Assembly: GCA_018222915.1 (NCBI GenBank) | Contig: JAAEZI010000002.1 | Coordinates: 1 to 64,000, forward strand | Length of the DNA stretch: 64,000 nt | Direction: 5' to 3' | Source: Algicola sp. | GTDB taxonomy: Bacteria > Bacteroidota > Bacteroidia > Flavobacteriales > Flavobacteriaceae | In this document: piece by piece, positions 37,485-46,644 of the stretch | Layout of the letters: each line of letters starts with the position of its first letter | How positions within the stretch are numbered: the first letter of the stretch is position 1 | Program-made: the position numbers and the translations under genes | Notes under the pieces: generated by a model | The model's database searches: none | What the model was told of the DNA's origin: nothing | Seen by the model: only the letters and a program-made list of their open reading frames with translations

Positions 37485-38291
37485 GTGAATCAACAAATTG
37501 GTATTATTGGATGTGGTTGGTTAGGCTTTGCTTTGGCAAAGGTCTTTATTGAGAATGGATATACGGTACATGGATCAACCACCTCAGAATCCAAAATGAG
37601 TATCCTCCAAAAGGCTGGTATCCATCCGTATAACATCCAACTTACCTCAGATGGTATTACTGGTCCTATCCAATCGCTTTTATCGCATTGTGAAACGCTT
37701 ATCGTCAACATTCCGCCAGGTCTTAGAAAAGACCCTCATCATGATTATATCAAACAGATGACGCATTTCTTAGAAGCAATAGAAAGGGCTCCTACGAAAC
37801 ACGTGCTATTCATTGGTTCTACGTCTGTGTATGAAGACGCTACCCATTTTCCCATAATCACCGAAACTTCAGAGACATCAGATTCCAAAACGGCTTTAAA
37901 ACTTTTGGCCGTAGAGCGTCTATTTATGAGGAGTGAATATTTCCAAACAACAATCTTGCGATTTGGTGGTCTTTTTGGTGAGCAACGACATCCAGCCACC
38001 TATCTCTCGGGAAAAAGACAAATAAATAATCCCGAAGCTCCTGTCAATCTCATCCATAGAAGTGATTGTATTGCTATCATTTTAAAACTTATTCATAGAC
38101 ATCTTTGGGGCAACATATTCAATGCCTCGAACACATCGTCTTTAACGAAATCAGAATACTACACATCCATCTGCCAACACATGGGAATCCCAATACCACA
38201 ATTTGACCATCAATCAAAAAGTAAGGGTAAGAGAATTAATTCTGAAAAACTGGTACGCCTTTTGAACTATGAGTTTAAAATAAAACCCTAA
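37485..38291 (+). CDS. NAD(P)-dependent extended SDR/epimerase-like protein (YeeZ-like)
   Basis: A 268-residue Rossmann-fold protein. The N-terminus IGIIGCGWLGFALAKVF has the glycine-rich nucleotide-binding motif, but the second region of classic epimerases is altered: LFIGSTSVYEDATHFP contains the SVYE pattern (YxxxK is weak). It resembles the YeeZ/NAD-dependent epimerase subgroup, with unknown substrate. The start is the GTG at 37485; the nearby ATGs at 37475 and 37478 are out of frame. A TAAATTTG -7-like sequence (37456-37463) lies 21 bp upstream. Confidence 0.82.
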   Translation: MNQQIGIIGCGWLGFALAKVFIENGYTVHGSTTSESKMSILQKAGIHPYNIQLTSDGITGPIQSLLSHCETLIVNIPPGLRKDPHHDYIKQMTHFLEAIERAPTKHVLFIGSTSVYEDATHFPIITETSETSDSKTALKLLAVERLFMRSEYFQTTILRFGGLFGEQRHPATYLSGKRQINNPEAPVNLIHRSDCIAIILKLIHRHLWGNIFNASNTSSLTKSEYYTSICQHMGIPIPQFDHQSKSKGKRINSEKLVRLLNYEFKIKP

Positions 38292-38359
38292 TAATTAGGA
38301 GACTTTTAAGAATTTATGCCATATATTTTTTTAGTTTTGGCGCAATTAATTACAAAATC

Positions 38360-39049
38360 ATGAAAAAAATTATACTTCTAGTCACTGTGATGATGTCATT
38401 CAGTGCAACCGCTCAAACACAAAATGACCTTCTCAAACATTTTGAGGCTTATTACGAGCAAATGAAAGGTCAAGGAGATGTGCAAGGTATTATTAACGCC
38501 ATGACCCACTTGCAAATTTTACAGCCTTCTCAAGAACGATTGGATACGCTAGCTTATGTCTATGTATCTGAAGGCAGAAACCTTGAAGCGCTCAATACAT
38601 TAGGAATTGAAAAAAATCCAACAGACTCAAATATTAATACAGAAGTCAAAGCGTTGGCCCTTAAAGGGATTAACCAGCCTGCACGTGCTTTGGTATTTTA
38701 TGAAGAATTATTCAAACGTGAGTCTAATCCGTATTTAGCTTATGAAATTGCAGATTTAAAAACGCAGCTACAAGATTATGCTGGTGCTAAAGCAAGTATT
38801 GATTTTGGTCTTGCAAATGTCACACCAGATATGAAACGCGGTTATTATGAATCTCAACGTCCATATGAAGTATCTTTAAAAGGAGCATTGACTTATCTCA
38901 AAGCACTTGTCGTGTTTAACATGAACCAAACGGATAATCTCGATCAAGCTATTGGGTTACTTAATGAAGCGATGACTATGGACGCTAATTTTAATCTGGC
39001 TAAAATTAGCAAAGAAGCACTTGAAGCTCGTAAAGCCAAAAAAGAATAG
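38360..39049 (+). CDS. Secreted TPR-like protein
   Basis: A 229-residue protein with a signal peptide (about 1-19, ending SATAQTQ). The rest is helical with TPR-like repeats: RLDTLAYVYVSEGRNLEALNTLG, PARALVFYEELFKRES and a final NLDQAIGLLNEAMTMDANF, ending in a KAKKE tail. It probably sits in the periplasm or at the inner face of the outer membrane as a binding scaffold; partner unknown. A -7-like TAGTTTTG lies at 38332-38339. Confidence 0.75.
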   Translation: MKKIILLVTVMMSFSATAQTQNDLLKHFEAYYEQMKGQGDVQGIINAMTHLQILQPSQERLDTLAYVYVSEGRNLEALNTLGIEKNPTDSNINTEVKALALKGINQPARALVFYEELFKRESNPYLAYEIADLKTQLQDYAGAKASIDFGLANVTPDMKRGYYESQRPYEVSLKGALTYLKALVVFNMNQTDNLDQAIGLLNEAMTMDANFNLAKISKEALEARKAKKE

Positions 39050-39068
39050 AATACCTTCAGTTTAAACC

Positions 39069-39101
39069 AAAAAAAAGCACTCCAATTGGAGTGCTTTTTT
39101 T
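39069..39101. terminator. Bidirectional terminator
   Basis: AAAAAAAAGCACTCC, a four-base AATT loop, then GGAGTGCTTTTTTT: a near-perfect hairpin between the convergent TPR and M13 genes, able to act in both directions. Confidence 0.85.
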
Positions 39102-39112
39102 GTTAGTTCTAA

Positions 39113-41176
39113 TTACCAAATTCTTACTCGGTCTTCCGGAGCTAACCACATCTTATCCCCTTCTTTGATATCAAAAGCTTCATAAAAAGCATCGATATTT
39201 CTTAGTGGTTGTGTTGCTCTATAAATACCCGGCGAATGCGGATCTGTTTTTATCTGTGTTCTTAACGCATCTTCTCGAGTTAATGTTCTCCAAACGGTTG
39301 CCCATGACATAAAGAAACGTTGTTCCGGTGTAAAACCATCAATGTTTTCAGGACGGCCATTTTCTTCGAAGTATAACTGCAAGCCGTCATAAGCTCCAAG
39401 AACACCGCCTAAATCACCAATATTTTCTCCTAGTGTAAATTTACCATTGATGTTAACACTATCCAATACTTCTATCTGGCTGTACTGCTCAGCTAGGGCA
39501 TTACCTCGCTTAGTAAACTCTTCTAAGTCTTGATCTGTCCACCAGTTTTTCAAGTTTCCATCGCCATCAAAACGTGCTCCAGAATCGTCAAAAGCATGAG
39601 AAATCTCATGACCAATTACGGCACCAATACCACCATAGTTTACTGCCTCATCAGCTGTATAGTTGTAAAAAGGTGGTTGCAGAATTGCTGCTGGGAATAC
39701 AATCTCATTATTTAAAGGGTTGAAATAGGCATTCACCATTTGTGGTGGCATTCCCCATCGTGACTTATCAACTGGCTCTCCAATTTCAGAAAGATTCTTT
39801 TTAGAAGACCATTCACCAACGGCCATCATGTTTTCAGCAAAACTATTACCTTCCTTCACTTTTAATTCTGAATAATCTTCCCACTCATCAGGATAGGCGA
39901 TCTTTACAGTAAATTTATCTAATTTTTCAATAGCCTTTGCCTTGGTATCTTCAGTCATCCAATCCAATTTCTGAATTCTATTTTGGAAAGCTGTGATGAC
40001 ATTAGCAATCATTTTTTCTGCCTTTGCCTTAGCTTCTGGCGGAAACTTAGCGTCTACGTACAATTTACCAATGGCTTCACCTACGGAACCATCAACAGTT
40101 CCTAATGCGCGCTCATCGGCTGGACGCATTTGTTTAGCACCATTTAATTCCTTACCATAAAACTCCCAGTTGGCCTTTTCAATTTCAGTAGTCAAAAATC
40201 CTGCAGCGTTATCAATAGTACTCCAATCCATTAAAGTTTTAATATCTTCAATAGGTGTTGTATTTAAAAACTGGCTCATTTCAGCCATGTATTTAGGCTG
40301 CATCACATTCAGTGTATCTATTTGCTTTTCAATACCTAAATCGTCAATCATCTTGTTCCAATCAATAGCTGGACACATTTTTTGCAAGTCTGCTAGAGAC
40401 GTTGGATTATTAAAGTTACGAGCATCACGCATCGCTACTTTATCTAATCTTGGCTCAGCAAGTTTTGTTTCCATAGCTAAGACTTTCTCTGCTGCTGCAT
40501 CAGCCTCTTCAGGCGTATAATTAATATACTGGAGCATTCTAGAAATATGCGCGACATATTTTTTTCTAATCTCTTTGGATTTAGCATCCTGATCTAAATA
40601 ATAGTCACGTTGTAAGCCTAATCCACCTGCAAATACCCATGCCACATTCATGCTGCTATCATTAAGATCTGCGTTTGAACCGATCCCTACAAAAGGTGCA
40701 GAAACACCAATAGTAGTCGCATAAACCGTTTGCATATCTTCAATACTATTAATACCATCAATTTTATCTAGTAATGGCTGCAAAGGCTTAATTCCTGCTT
40801 CATTTCTAGCGACAGTATCCAACTCTGTTTGAAAAATAAGTAATGCTTTCTTCTGGTCTGTACCTTCTTCATATTTTCCAAGTTCTTTGGAAACATTCAT
40901 GATTTCAAGAACGTCTTTTCGCGTATCTTTACGCAATACTCCAAATCCACCCCATCGTGTTTCGTCTTCAGGAATCGTTGTCGTTTTAACCCAATTACCA
41001 TTAACGTAATTGTAAAAATCATCTTTAGGACTCACCGAAGGATCCATGTTATCGAGATTAATTCCTGGAATTGTCTCAACCATGGCAGTTTCTTCTTTGG
41101 GCTCTTCCTTACATCCAATAAATGCAAAAAGTCCCAACACAGAAACTACCAAAATACTTTTGATATTGGTTTTCAT
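39113..41176 (-). CDS. M13 family zinc metallopeptidase (neprilysin-like lipoprotein)
   Basis: A 687-residue M13 peptidase. The zinc motif GHEISHAFD lies at about residue 520, and the third ligand is in ENIGDLGG (about 583). The family's N-terminal helical PepO_N domain (about 55-420) and the C-terminal MWRTLTREDALRTQIKTDPHSP-type region (beginning VWRT) are present. The signal has a lipobox (FAFIGCKEEP, Cys22), so it is a lipoprotein that cleaves small peptides in the periplasm or at the surface. Complete. Confidence 0.93.
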   Translation of the reverse strand: MKTNIKSILVVSVLGLFAFIGCKEEPKEETAMVETIPGINLDNMDPSVSPKDDFYNYVNGNWVKTTTIPEDETRWGGFGVLRKDTRKDVLEIMNVSKELGKYEEGTDQKKALLIFQTELDTVARNEAGIKPLQPLLDKIDGINSIEDMQTVYATTIGVSAPFVGIGSNADLNDSSMNVAWVFAGGLGLQRDYYLDQDAKSKEIRKKYVAHISRMLQYINYTPEEADAAAEKVLAMETKLAEPRLDKVAMRDARNFNNPTSLADLQKMCPAIDWNKMIDDLGIEKQIDTLNVMQPKYMAEMSQFLNTTPIEDIKTLMDWSTIDNAAGFLTTEIEKANWEFYGKELNGAKQMRPADERALGTVDGSVGEAIGKLYVDAKFPPEAKAKAEKMIANVITAFQNRIQKLDWMTEDTKAKAIEKLDKFTVKIAYPDEWEDYSELKVKEGNSFAENMMAVGEWSSKKNLSEIGEPVDKSRWGMPPQMVNAYFNPLNNEIVFPAAILQPPFYNYTADEAVNYGGIGAVIGHEISHAFDDSGARFDGDGNLKNWWTDQDLEEFTKRGNALAEQYSQIEVLDSVNINGKFTLGENIGDLGGVLGAYDGLQLYFEENGRPENIDGFTPEQRFFMSWATVWRTLTREDALRTQIKTDPHSPGIYRATQPLRNIDAFYEAFDIKEGDKMWLAPEDRVRIW

Positions 41177-41280
41177 AATGTGTTTGAAAATTTAATTTGA
41201 TTAAAATTAGTTATTAATAAGAAGCCTGAAACTAAGAATTGTTACATATTAACAAAATATTAAGATATATAGAACCTTAG

Positions 41281-41808
41281 TTACTCGGGCTTTTGAATAT
41301 TGTTTTTTTCAAATTCTAACTTTTTATTGATCTGAAGCTTTAGATTGGATACCGTAATTAAAAACTCCTTAATTGCTTCAAGTTGTTCGCTCTTATCAAT
41401 ATTACTGATGGTTAACAAGCTATTTAATTTTTGCGCTTTGGTATCCAGAGCTGTGATTCTTGCCAAAATCTCTTTGGTTTGTAATGTGACTGGCATCTCT
41501 GTGCGAAATTCAGAAAAGAATGTCTTCACGATTAAACGCTCACCCTTAAAAAAATTGAGATCACCCTTTTTTATTAAATCTACCTGAGTTTCCAATTCCT
41601 GAAATTTCTGCCAATCAATCACCGCTTTATAAGCATCTTGACTTAATTCAAACTCTGTGTAACGAATACTCGCAATATCACTCTGACTAATCGTTCTGGC
41701 ATCCAACTGTTCTTGAGTTTCTTCAACTGGCTGTTGTTCTTTTTCATTTTTACAACTAGCTGTTAGCAAAAAGCAGATCAGGAATATGAATAGAATTATG
41801 CGCATCAT
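41281..41808 (-). CDS. Hypothetical lipoprotein
   Basis: A 175-residue helical protein with a lipobox ending LLTASC (Cys19) and a Lys/Glu/Gln-rich start of the mature chain. The remainder is amphipathic helix with frequent Leu heptads (DWQKFQELETQVDLIKKG; EQLEAIKEFLITVSNLKL), suggesting a coiled coil. I do not recognise the family. It follows the M13 gene's upstream region on the same strand but has a gap of about 100 bp. Confidence 0.7.
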   Translation of the reverse strand: MMRIILFIFLICFLLTASCKNEKEQQPVEETQEQLDARTISQSDIASIRYTEFELSQDAYKAVIDWQKFQELETQVDLIKKGDLNFFKGERLIVKTFFSEFRTEMPVTLQTKEILARITALDTKAQKLNSLLTISNIDKSEQLEAIKEFLITVSNLKLQINKKLEFEKNNIQKPE

Positions 41809-41926
41809 TAATAATCTTCAATTTCTCGTAAATATAGGCAATGCCAGTGTATCTCAAATGCAATTAACAAAAATTAATACCATGTTAATTTTAGCACTTT
41901 ATGTTTTCTAAGCTCTTAATTCTTGT

Positions 41927-41934
41927 TATTTTTG
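41927..41934 (+). promoter_or_regulatory. Candidate -7 element of the gene at 41959
   Basis: TATTTTTG matches TAnnTTTG, with TTTT (3/4 match to TTTG) 19 bp upstream. It lies 24 bp before the ATG. Confidence 0.45.
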
Positions 41935-41958
41935 AAGCATCATTTAACTACAGCTTTT

Positions 41959-42921
41959 ATGCCTAAAGTATTAATCATTGGTGCCTGCGGACAAATTGGT
42001 TCTGAGCTCACGTTCAAGCTCAAGGATATATATGGATCAGAAAATGTTGTTGCCAGTGATATTGGTTACAACAATTTGGATGTTGTTAATTCTGGAATTT
42101 TTGAAATAGTTGATGCGCAAGACTATAATTCGGTAAAGGTTTGCGTTGATAAACATAATATTGATACTATATACCTGATGGCAGCGATGTTAAGTGCGAC
42201 AGGTGAAAAATATCCCATGAAAGCTTGGAATTTGAATATGGATTCTCTGTTCCATGTGTTGAATCTAGCTAAAGATGGCTTTATAAAGCGTATTTTTTGG
42301 CCTTCAAGTATTGCCGTTTTTGGGCCTACAACGCCTAAGGTCCTTACACCTCAACACACCATCATGGAACCATCAACAGTTTACGGAATTACAAAACAAG
42401 TTGGAGAACGTTGGTGTGAATATTATCATAAAAAGTATGGTGTGGACGTAAGGAGTTTACGTTACCCAGGCATCATAAGCTGGAAAACCATGCCTGGAGG
42501 TGGCACGACCGATTATGCTGTGGAAATTTACCACCAAGCGCTTTTAGATGCGCATTACGATTGTTTTTTGAGTGAGGAAACGGAATTACCAATGATGTTT
42601 ATGGAAGATGCTATAAAGGCAACTTTAGATTTGATGCAAGCACCTTCAGAAGCCTTAACTGTAAGATCATCTTACAATCTAGCAGCCATCAGTTTTACAC
42701 CAAAAGAAATTACCGAAGCCATAAAAAAGCATATTCCCAACTTTGATATTTCCTATTCACCCGATTTTAGACAACAAATTGCGGATAGCTGGCCGAAATC
42801 AATAGATGATAGTAAGGCCAGAGAAGACTGGAACTGGCACCCTGACTATGACTTGAAAAAAATGACGAGTGAAATGATTGAACAGCTGCGAAAAAAATAC
42901 GCAAAACCAGTGACCGAATAA
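41959..42921 (+). CDS. SDR-type L-threonine 3-dehydrogenase-like NAD-dependent epimerase
   Basis: About 320 residues from the ATG at 41959 (MPKVLIIGACGQIGSEL); the extended frame to 41923 lacks homology. An NAD-binding GACGQIG motif (residues 8-14) and the YGITKQVGERW catalytic YxxxK (about 142-150) mark an extended SDR. The VASDIGYNN and RSLRYPGIISW motifs resemble SDR-type threonine dehydrogenases, which oxidise threonine to 2-amino-3-oxobutyrate. Assignment to that substrate is by similarity only. Confidence 0.83.
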   Translation: MPKVLIIGACGQIGSELTFKLKDIYGSENVVASDIGYNNLDVVNSGIFEIVDAQDYNSVKVCVDKHNIDTIYLMAAMLSATGEKYPMKAWNLNMDSLFHVLNLAKDGFIKRIFWPSSIAVFGPTTPKVLTPQHTIMEPSTVYGITKQVGERWCEYYHKKYGVDVRSLRYPGIISWKTMPGGGTTDYAVEIYHQALLDAHYDCFLSEETELPMMFMEDAIKATLDLMQAPSEALTVRSSYNLAAISFTPKEITEAIKKHIPNFDISYSPDFRQQIADSWPKSIDDSKAREDWNWHPDYDLKKMTSEMIEQLRKKYAKPVTE

Positions 42922-42922
42922 C

Positions 42923-42950
42923 AAAAAAAGCACCTAAAAAGGTGCTTTTA
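42923..42950. terminator. Terminator between convergent genes
   Basis: An A-run, AGCACCT, a short A loop, AGGTGCT and a T-run form a compact hairpin 2 bp after the stop of the SDR gene and 20 bp before the end of the next minus-strand gene. Confidence 0.75.
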
Positions 42951-42969
42951 ATAATTTCATATGGAGGAT

Positions 42970-43548
42970 TTAAATCGAAAAACGCTCGATAAATTGTCGA
43001 TCACCTGATGTCATTCTTACAAAATAATCTCCTTTTTCGTTTTTAGACAGAGCATATACACGTTTTAATATGGCTTCACCCTTTAAGGTATCCGTATGGA
43101 TCAAATTATCGTTATAAAATAATTCAATTTTCAAGGGCTCAGTGTCAAACGTCAATTGCGAAATAAACAACTGGTGATTATCTCTTCTTACGACAGGCTT
43201 GAAAATTTTCGTTTCCATTTGCTCCAAAAAAGTGACTTTGCTGGATTCAATTTTGAAAGGGGAAACAATTATGACAAAATCCTTGATAGTTTCAACAGTA
43301 TATAAGCCGTCTTTCAATTTTGATAAATCAAATTTTTGTGAATAGGTACAGTTCTTATCAATGGTTTCTCGGTGTAACACTGTGCCACGATCATCCTTGA
43401 TGACAAATTCATGTCCTTTTCTAACATTTGAAAACTGAACTATAGTAATTGAGTTCTTGAATGTGGCAGTTTTAATTTCATTGGCGTAGCTTAACATCAT
43501 GGTCAATAGCATAGCAACAGTAAGCATCTTTTTAAATGTTTTCATCAC
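42970..43548 (-). CDS. Hypothetical secreted protein
   Basis: A 192-residue protein with a signal peptide (about 1-23, ending LSYANE). It appears to be made of two immunoglobulin-like beta domains: the first has VIKDDRGTVLHRE, then SKLKDGLYTVET, which resembles the fold of T9SS C-terminal sorting domains, and the second ends GDYFVRMTSGDRQF. Because this pattern is not followed by a KxxIKL-type end, it is not a normal sorting signal. Function unknown. Either of two adjacent ATGs could start it. Confidence 0.68.
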   Translation of the reverse strand: MMKTFKKMLTVAMLLTMMLSYANEIKTATFKNSITIVQFSNVRKGHEFVIKDDRGTVLHRETIDKNCTYSQKFDLSKLKDGLYTVETIKDFVIIVSPFKIESSKVTFLEQMETKIFKPVVRRDNHQLFISQLTFDTEPLKIELFYNDNLIHTDTLKGEAILKRVYALSKNEKGDYFVRMTSGDRQFIERFSI

Positions 43549-43722
43549 GTTTGGGTTTTAATGATTAACACGACAAATGTAGGGTGTTATGCAAGCATAG
43601 AAAACAACAGATTTGCCATATTTATGTGTTATTTTAACAGGCATGTTGCTGATTTTTTACAATGATGTTAATTTAGCATATTTTTAGGCTAATTTTGAAT
43701 AGATTATTGTCATTCAATGATG

Positions 43723-43730
43723 TAACTTTG
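43723..43730 (+). promoter_or_regulatory. Candidate -7 element of the AraC-type regulator gene
   Basis: TAACTTTG matches TAnnTTTG and lies 16 bp before the ATG at 43747. The nearest TTTG (43694-43697) is 25 bp away, longer than usual. Confidence 0.4.
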
Positions 43731-43746
43731 CAGTGAAATTTGAAAT

Positions 43747-44619
43747 ATGATACATAGAAAACCTACTTTAGAAAAAATAAGTCCTGATTTTGGAAGCTCG
43801 GTATTTGTAAAGAAGAGCACGTCCGATCATAACGATCGCAAGCCCTTTTGGCATTTCCATCCAGAGATTGAATTGATTTATGTGGATAAAGGACAAGGTA
43901 AAAGGCATATTGGCAACCACCTTTCATATTTTAACAATAGCCAATTGCTATTAATCGGTTCTAATTTACCACACAATGGTTTTACGGATCGATTAACCCA
44001 AAACGGCTCGGAAGTACTCGTACAGTTTATGCCAGATTTTTTAGGTGCCTATTTCTTTGATATACCTGAGATGACGCATATCAATACGCTTTTTGAACGT
44101 GCCAAAAATGGTATTTTATTTAAAACCGATACCAAGCGTCGACTTAAAAAGAAGATGCATAAATTAAATGAAGTCAAAGGAGTTGACCGCATCCTATTAT
44201 TGATCAAAATATTGAATGACTTAGCTCTGGCTGAAGATTATGAGATTCTTAATGCTGAAGGTTTTGTTTTCGAAACAGAATTACAAGACAGCACCAAGAT
44301 TGATATTATTTACAAGCACATTAACAGCCATTTTAAAAATCATATTTCGTTAGATGAGATTTCTGAGAAAGTGAGTATGACTGTGCCTGCCTTTTGTAGA
44401 TACTTTAAAAAATCTACTGGAAAAACCTTTACAAAGTTAGTGAACGAATATCGTGTTGTTCATGCGACTAAACTATTATCTGAAAGTCAAATGAGTATTG
44501 CAGATGTTGCTTTTGAATGTGGTTTCAATAATTTCTCGCACTTTAATAAGTTGTTTAAAGAATTCACAGGGAAAAATGCTTCAAAATATAGAAGTGAGCT
44601 CACACAAATGATGAAATAA
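43747..44619 (+). CDS. AraC-family transcriptional regulator
   Basis: A 290-residue protein with an N-terminal cupin-like sensing domain (HFHPEIELIYVDKGQGKRHIGNH, about 38-60) and a C-terminal AraC-type double helix-turn-helix (about 190-285), including MSIADVAFECGFNNFSHFNKLFKE. It probably activates genes in response to a sugar or small ligand. No target is clear: neighbours on either side are general housekeeping. It abuts the convergent HD gene (stops adjacent at 44619/44620). Confidence 0.9.
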   Translation: MIHRKPTLEKISPDFGSSVFVKKSTSDHNDRKPFWHFHPEIELIYVDKGQGKRHIGNHLSYFNNSQLLLIGSNLPHNGFTDRLTQNGSEVLVQFMPDFLGAYFFDIPEMTHINTLFERAKNGILFKTDTKRRLKKKMHKLNEVKGVDRILLLIKILNDLALAEDYEILNAEGFVFETELQDSTKIDIIYKHINSHFKNHISLDEISEKVSMTVPAFCRYFKKSTGKTFTKLVNEYRVVHATKLLSESQMSIADVAFECGFNNFSHFNKLFKEFTGKNASKYRSELTQMMK

Positions 44620-45279
44620 TTATTTTTCACCGTCCCATTCAGCATAAAACTGATCCAGAAAACCAAGCATGTAATTATGTCTTTTGGTAGCTATGGCCTT
44701 ACCAGTCTTAGTATTCATTCGATCTTTTAACAGTAATAATTTTTCATAAAAATGGTTGATGGTTGGTGCAGTAGATGCCTTATATGCTTCTTTGCTCATA
44801 TCCAACTTTGGCTTAATAGAAGGATCAAATAGCTTTCTATTTTTATAGCCTCCATAATTAAAAGTTCGTGCTATTCCTATAGCACCTAAAGCATCCAAGC
44901 GATCCGCATCTTGAACCACATCCAGTTCTGGAGATCTGAATTGTTGTTTTTCATTACCTCCCTTAAACGAAATATTTTCAATAATATGAACCACATGTTC
45001 GATGACCTTAGAATCGATATTCAATTGGAACAAAAACGTTCTAGCCATTTGAGGTCCTAAAGTTTCATCACCATTATGAAATTTACTATCCGCAATATCG
45101 TGCAGTAAAGCACCAAGTGATACGACAAAAGTATTGACAGATTCACGCTTTGAAATTAAAAGCGCATTGTGATAAACTCTTTGAATATGAAACCAATCAT
45201 GACCACCTTCGGCATCCTTCAAGGTGTTTTGAACAAAGGTTTTCGTCGCTTCAATTTGTTGGTTTTCAATAGCAGTCAT
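44620..45279 (-). CDS. HD-domain phosphohydrolase
   Basis: A 219-residue HD hydrolase. The ligands are HDWFHIQRVYHNA (first His, about 23-35), LLHDIADSKFH (the HD pair, about 58-59) and VQDADRLDALGAIG (distal Asp, about 127-140). It resembles the YfbR/YedJ-type predicted metal-dependent phosphohydrolases that act on nucleotides. Its start directly follows the plsC stop (45279/45280), so both are on one transcript. Confidence 0.87.
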   Translation of the reverse strand: MTAIENQQIEATKTFVQNTLKDAEGGHDWFHIQRVYHNALLISKRESVNTFVVSLGALLHDIADSKFHNGDETLGPQMARTFLFQLNIDSKVIEHVVHIIENISFKGGNEKQQFRSPELDVVQDADRLDALGAIGIARTFNYGGYKNRKLFDPSIKPKLDMSKEAYKASTAPTINHFYEKLLLLKDRMNTKTGKAIATKRHNYMLGFLDQFYAEWDGEK

Positions 45280-46020
45280 TTAATCAGTAATTACGGCATC
45301 ATGAATGGTTTTTTCGAGTGTTTTAATAAAACTTGTAGTATCTGTAATCTCACTTAATTTTATAGGTTGATGCACCTTAAATTTTATATGACTCCCAATA
45401 CCCATAGGAAATGCTCCATATCGCAATGTTTTCCAAGAATTATTAACTGTTAGAGGTACAATTAAAGCAGAAGGCGTGTTTCTAAACAACAACTCCAAGC
45501 CTTTTGTCTTAAAGGGTTTTGGATCACCATTTTTACTACGTGTTCCTTCTGGAAATATGACGGCAGCTCTTTTGGTATCCTCAATATAGCGCGCAAACGC
45601 TTCCATAGCAGGTAGTGCTTGACGCGGATTTTTCCGATCAATCAATACAGAACCACCATGTCTCAAATTATAAGATACGCTCGGAATGCCTTTGCCTAAT
45701 TCCTTTTTGGACACAAATTTGACATGATGCTTTCGCATATACCAAATAATAGGTGGAATATCATACATACTTTGATGATTGGACACGATGAGTAATGGTT
45801 GACCTTCTTCAATATGATATGGATTCTCCCAGCTAAATCGCGTACCCAAAACATTCAAACTTCTCATGATGAAGAACTGAAGTGCATCCACACTCTTTTT
45901 ATGTGCTTCATATCCAAAAACATTAAAGCAGACCCATTGTATCGGATGAAAAATGAGTAAGGTCAATCCGAAGCAGATAAAATATAAAACCGTTAAAGGG
46001 TAAGCTAGGAGTTTTCGCAT
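45280..46020 (-). CDS. plsC: 1-acyl-sn-glycerol-3-phosphate acyltransferase
   Basis: A 246-residue membrane-associated acyltransferase. After an N-terminal hydrophobic helix (about 7-27) come NHQSMYD (the HX4D catalytic motif, His82 to Asp87) and FPEGTRS (substrate-binding motif, about 156-162). It acylates lysophosphatidate to phosphatidate in phospholipid synthesis. First gene of a two-gene unit with the HD hydrolase. Confidence 0.92.
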   Translation of the reverse strand: MRKLLAYPLTVLYFICFGLTLLIFHPIQWVCFNVFGYEAHKKSVDALQFFIMRSLNVLGTRFSWENPYHIEEGQPLLIVSNHQSMYDIPPIIWYMRKHHVKFVSKKELGKGIPSVSYNLRHGGSVLIDRKNPRQALPAMEAFARYIEDTKRAAVIFPEGTRSKNGDPKPFKTKGLELLFRNTPSALIVPLTVNNSWKTLRYGAFPMGIGSHIKFKVHQPIKLSEITDTTSFIKTLEKTIHDAVITD

Positions 46021-46052
46021 AAGATAAAATTACGGTAATGCCCGAAATACAC

Positions 46053-46078
46053 AAAAAAACCACGATAAAATCGTGGCT
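46053..46078 (-). terminator. Terminator of the bacilliredoxin gene
   Basis: Read on the minus strand, GCCACGAT, a TT loop, ATCGTGG and a run of seven T form a hairpin 28 bp after the stop codon at 46106, before plsC. Confidence 0.8.
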
Positions 46079-46105
46079 TTATATTGTAAATCAAAATAGG
46101 TTTGA

Positions 46106-46516
46106 TTAGCAATGATCGTTGTAAGCATCCATGAGGTTTTCAGCAATCAATTCTGCTGGACGACCTTCAATATGATGACGCTCTAACATATGAACCAATT
46201 CACCATCTTTAAACAAGGCCATACTTGGCGAACTTGGAGGAAAAGGTACCATGTGAGCTCTCGCAGCATCAACCGCTTCTTTATCGACACCTGCAAAGAC
46301 AGTAACAATGTGATCTGGACGCTTTGCGTTTTGTAAACTTTGTCTCGCACCTGGACGTGCATTGGCAGCTGCACAACCACACACTGAATTTACAACGACT
46401 AAAGTTGTCCCTTCTTTAGATAGTGCTGTTTCTACGGCTTCTGCTGTGTGTAATTCTTCAAACCCTACTTTGGTTAGATCCTCGCGCATTGGCTTTACTA
46501 ATTCTGCTGGATACAT
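46106..46516 (-). CDS. BrxA/BrxB-type bacilliredoxin (YphP/YqiW family)
   Basis: A 136-residue thioredoxin-fold protein with the CGC active site (Cys46-Gly47-Cys48, in VVNSVCGCAAANARPG). The family removes bacillithiol from mixed disulfides in Bacillus; Bacteroidetes also contain bacillithiol genes, so the role fits, but this is inference. The end of the protein is DHC. It is a single-gene unit with its own terminator and a -7-like element. Confidence 0.9.
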   Translation of the reverse strand: MYPAELVKPMREDLTKVGFEELHTAEAVETALSKEGTTLVVVNSVCGCAAANARPGARQSLQNAKRPDHIVTVFAGVDKEAVDAARAHMVPFPPSSPSMALFKDGELVHMLERHHIEGRPAELIAENLMDAYNDHC

Positions 46517-46552
46517 ATATTTTTATTTTTTAATTCTATTAATATTAGACCG

Positions 46553-46560
46553 CAAAGATA
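46553..46560 (-). promoter_or_regulatory. Candidate -7 element of the bacilliredoxin gene
   Basis: The minus strand reads TATCTTTG, an exact TAnnTTTG, 37 bp before the start codon at 46516. No -33 TTTG was found at normal spacing. Confidence 0.45.
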
Positions 46561-46644
46561 CGTAAAATTAGTCTGTTTGTTTGTGTATTCAGTTGTCTGA
46601 TTTAATGGTACCATTCAAAATCTCTATGAGTAATTTAGAGAATT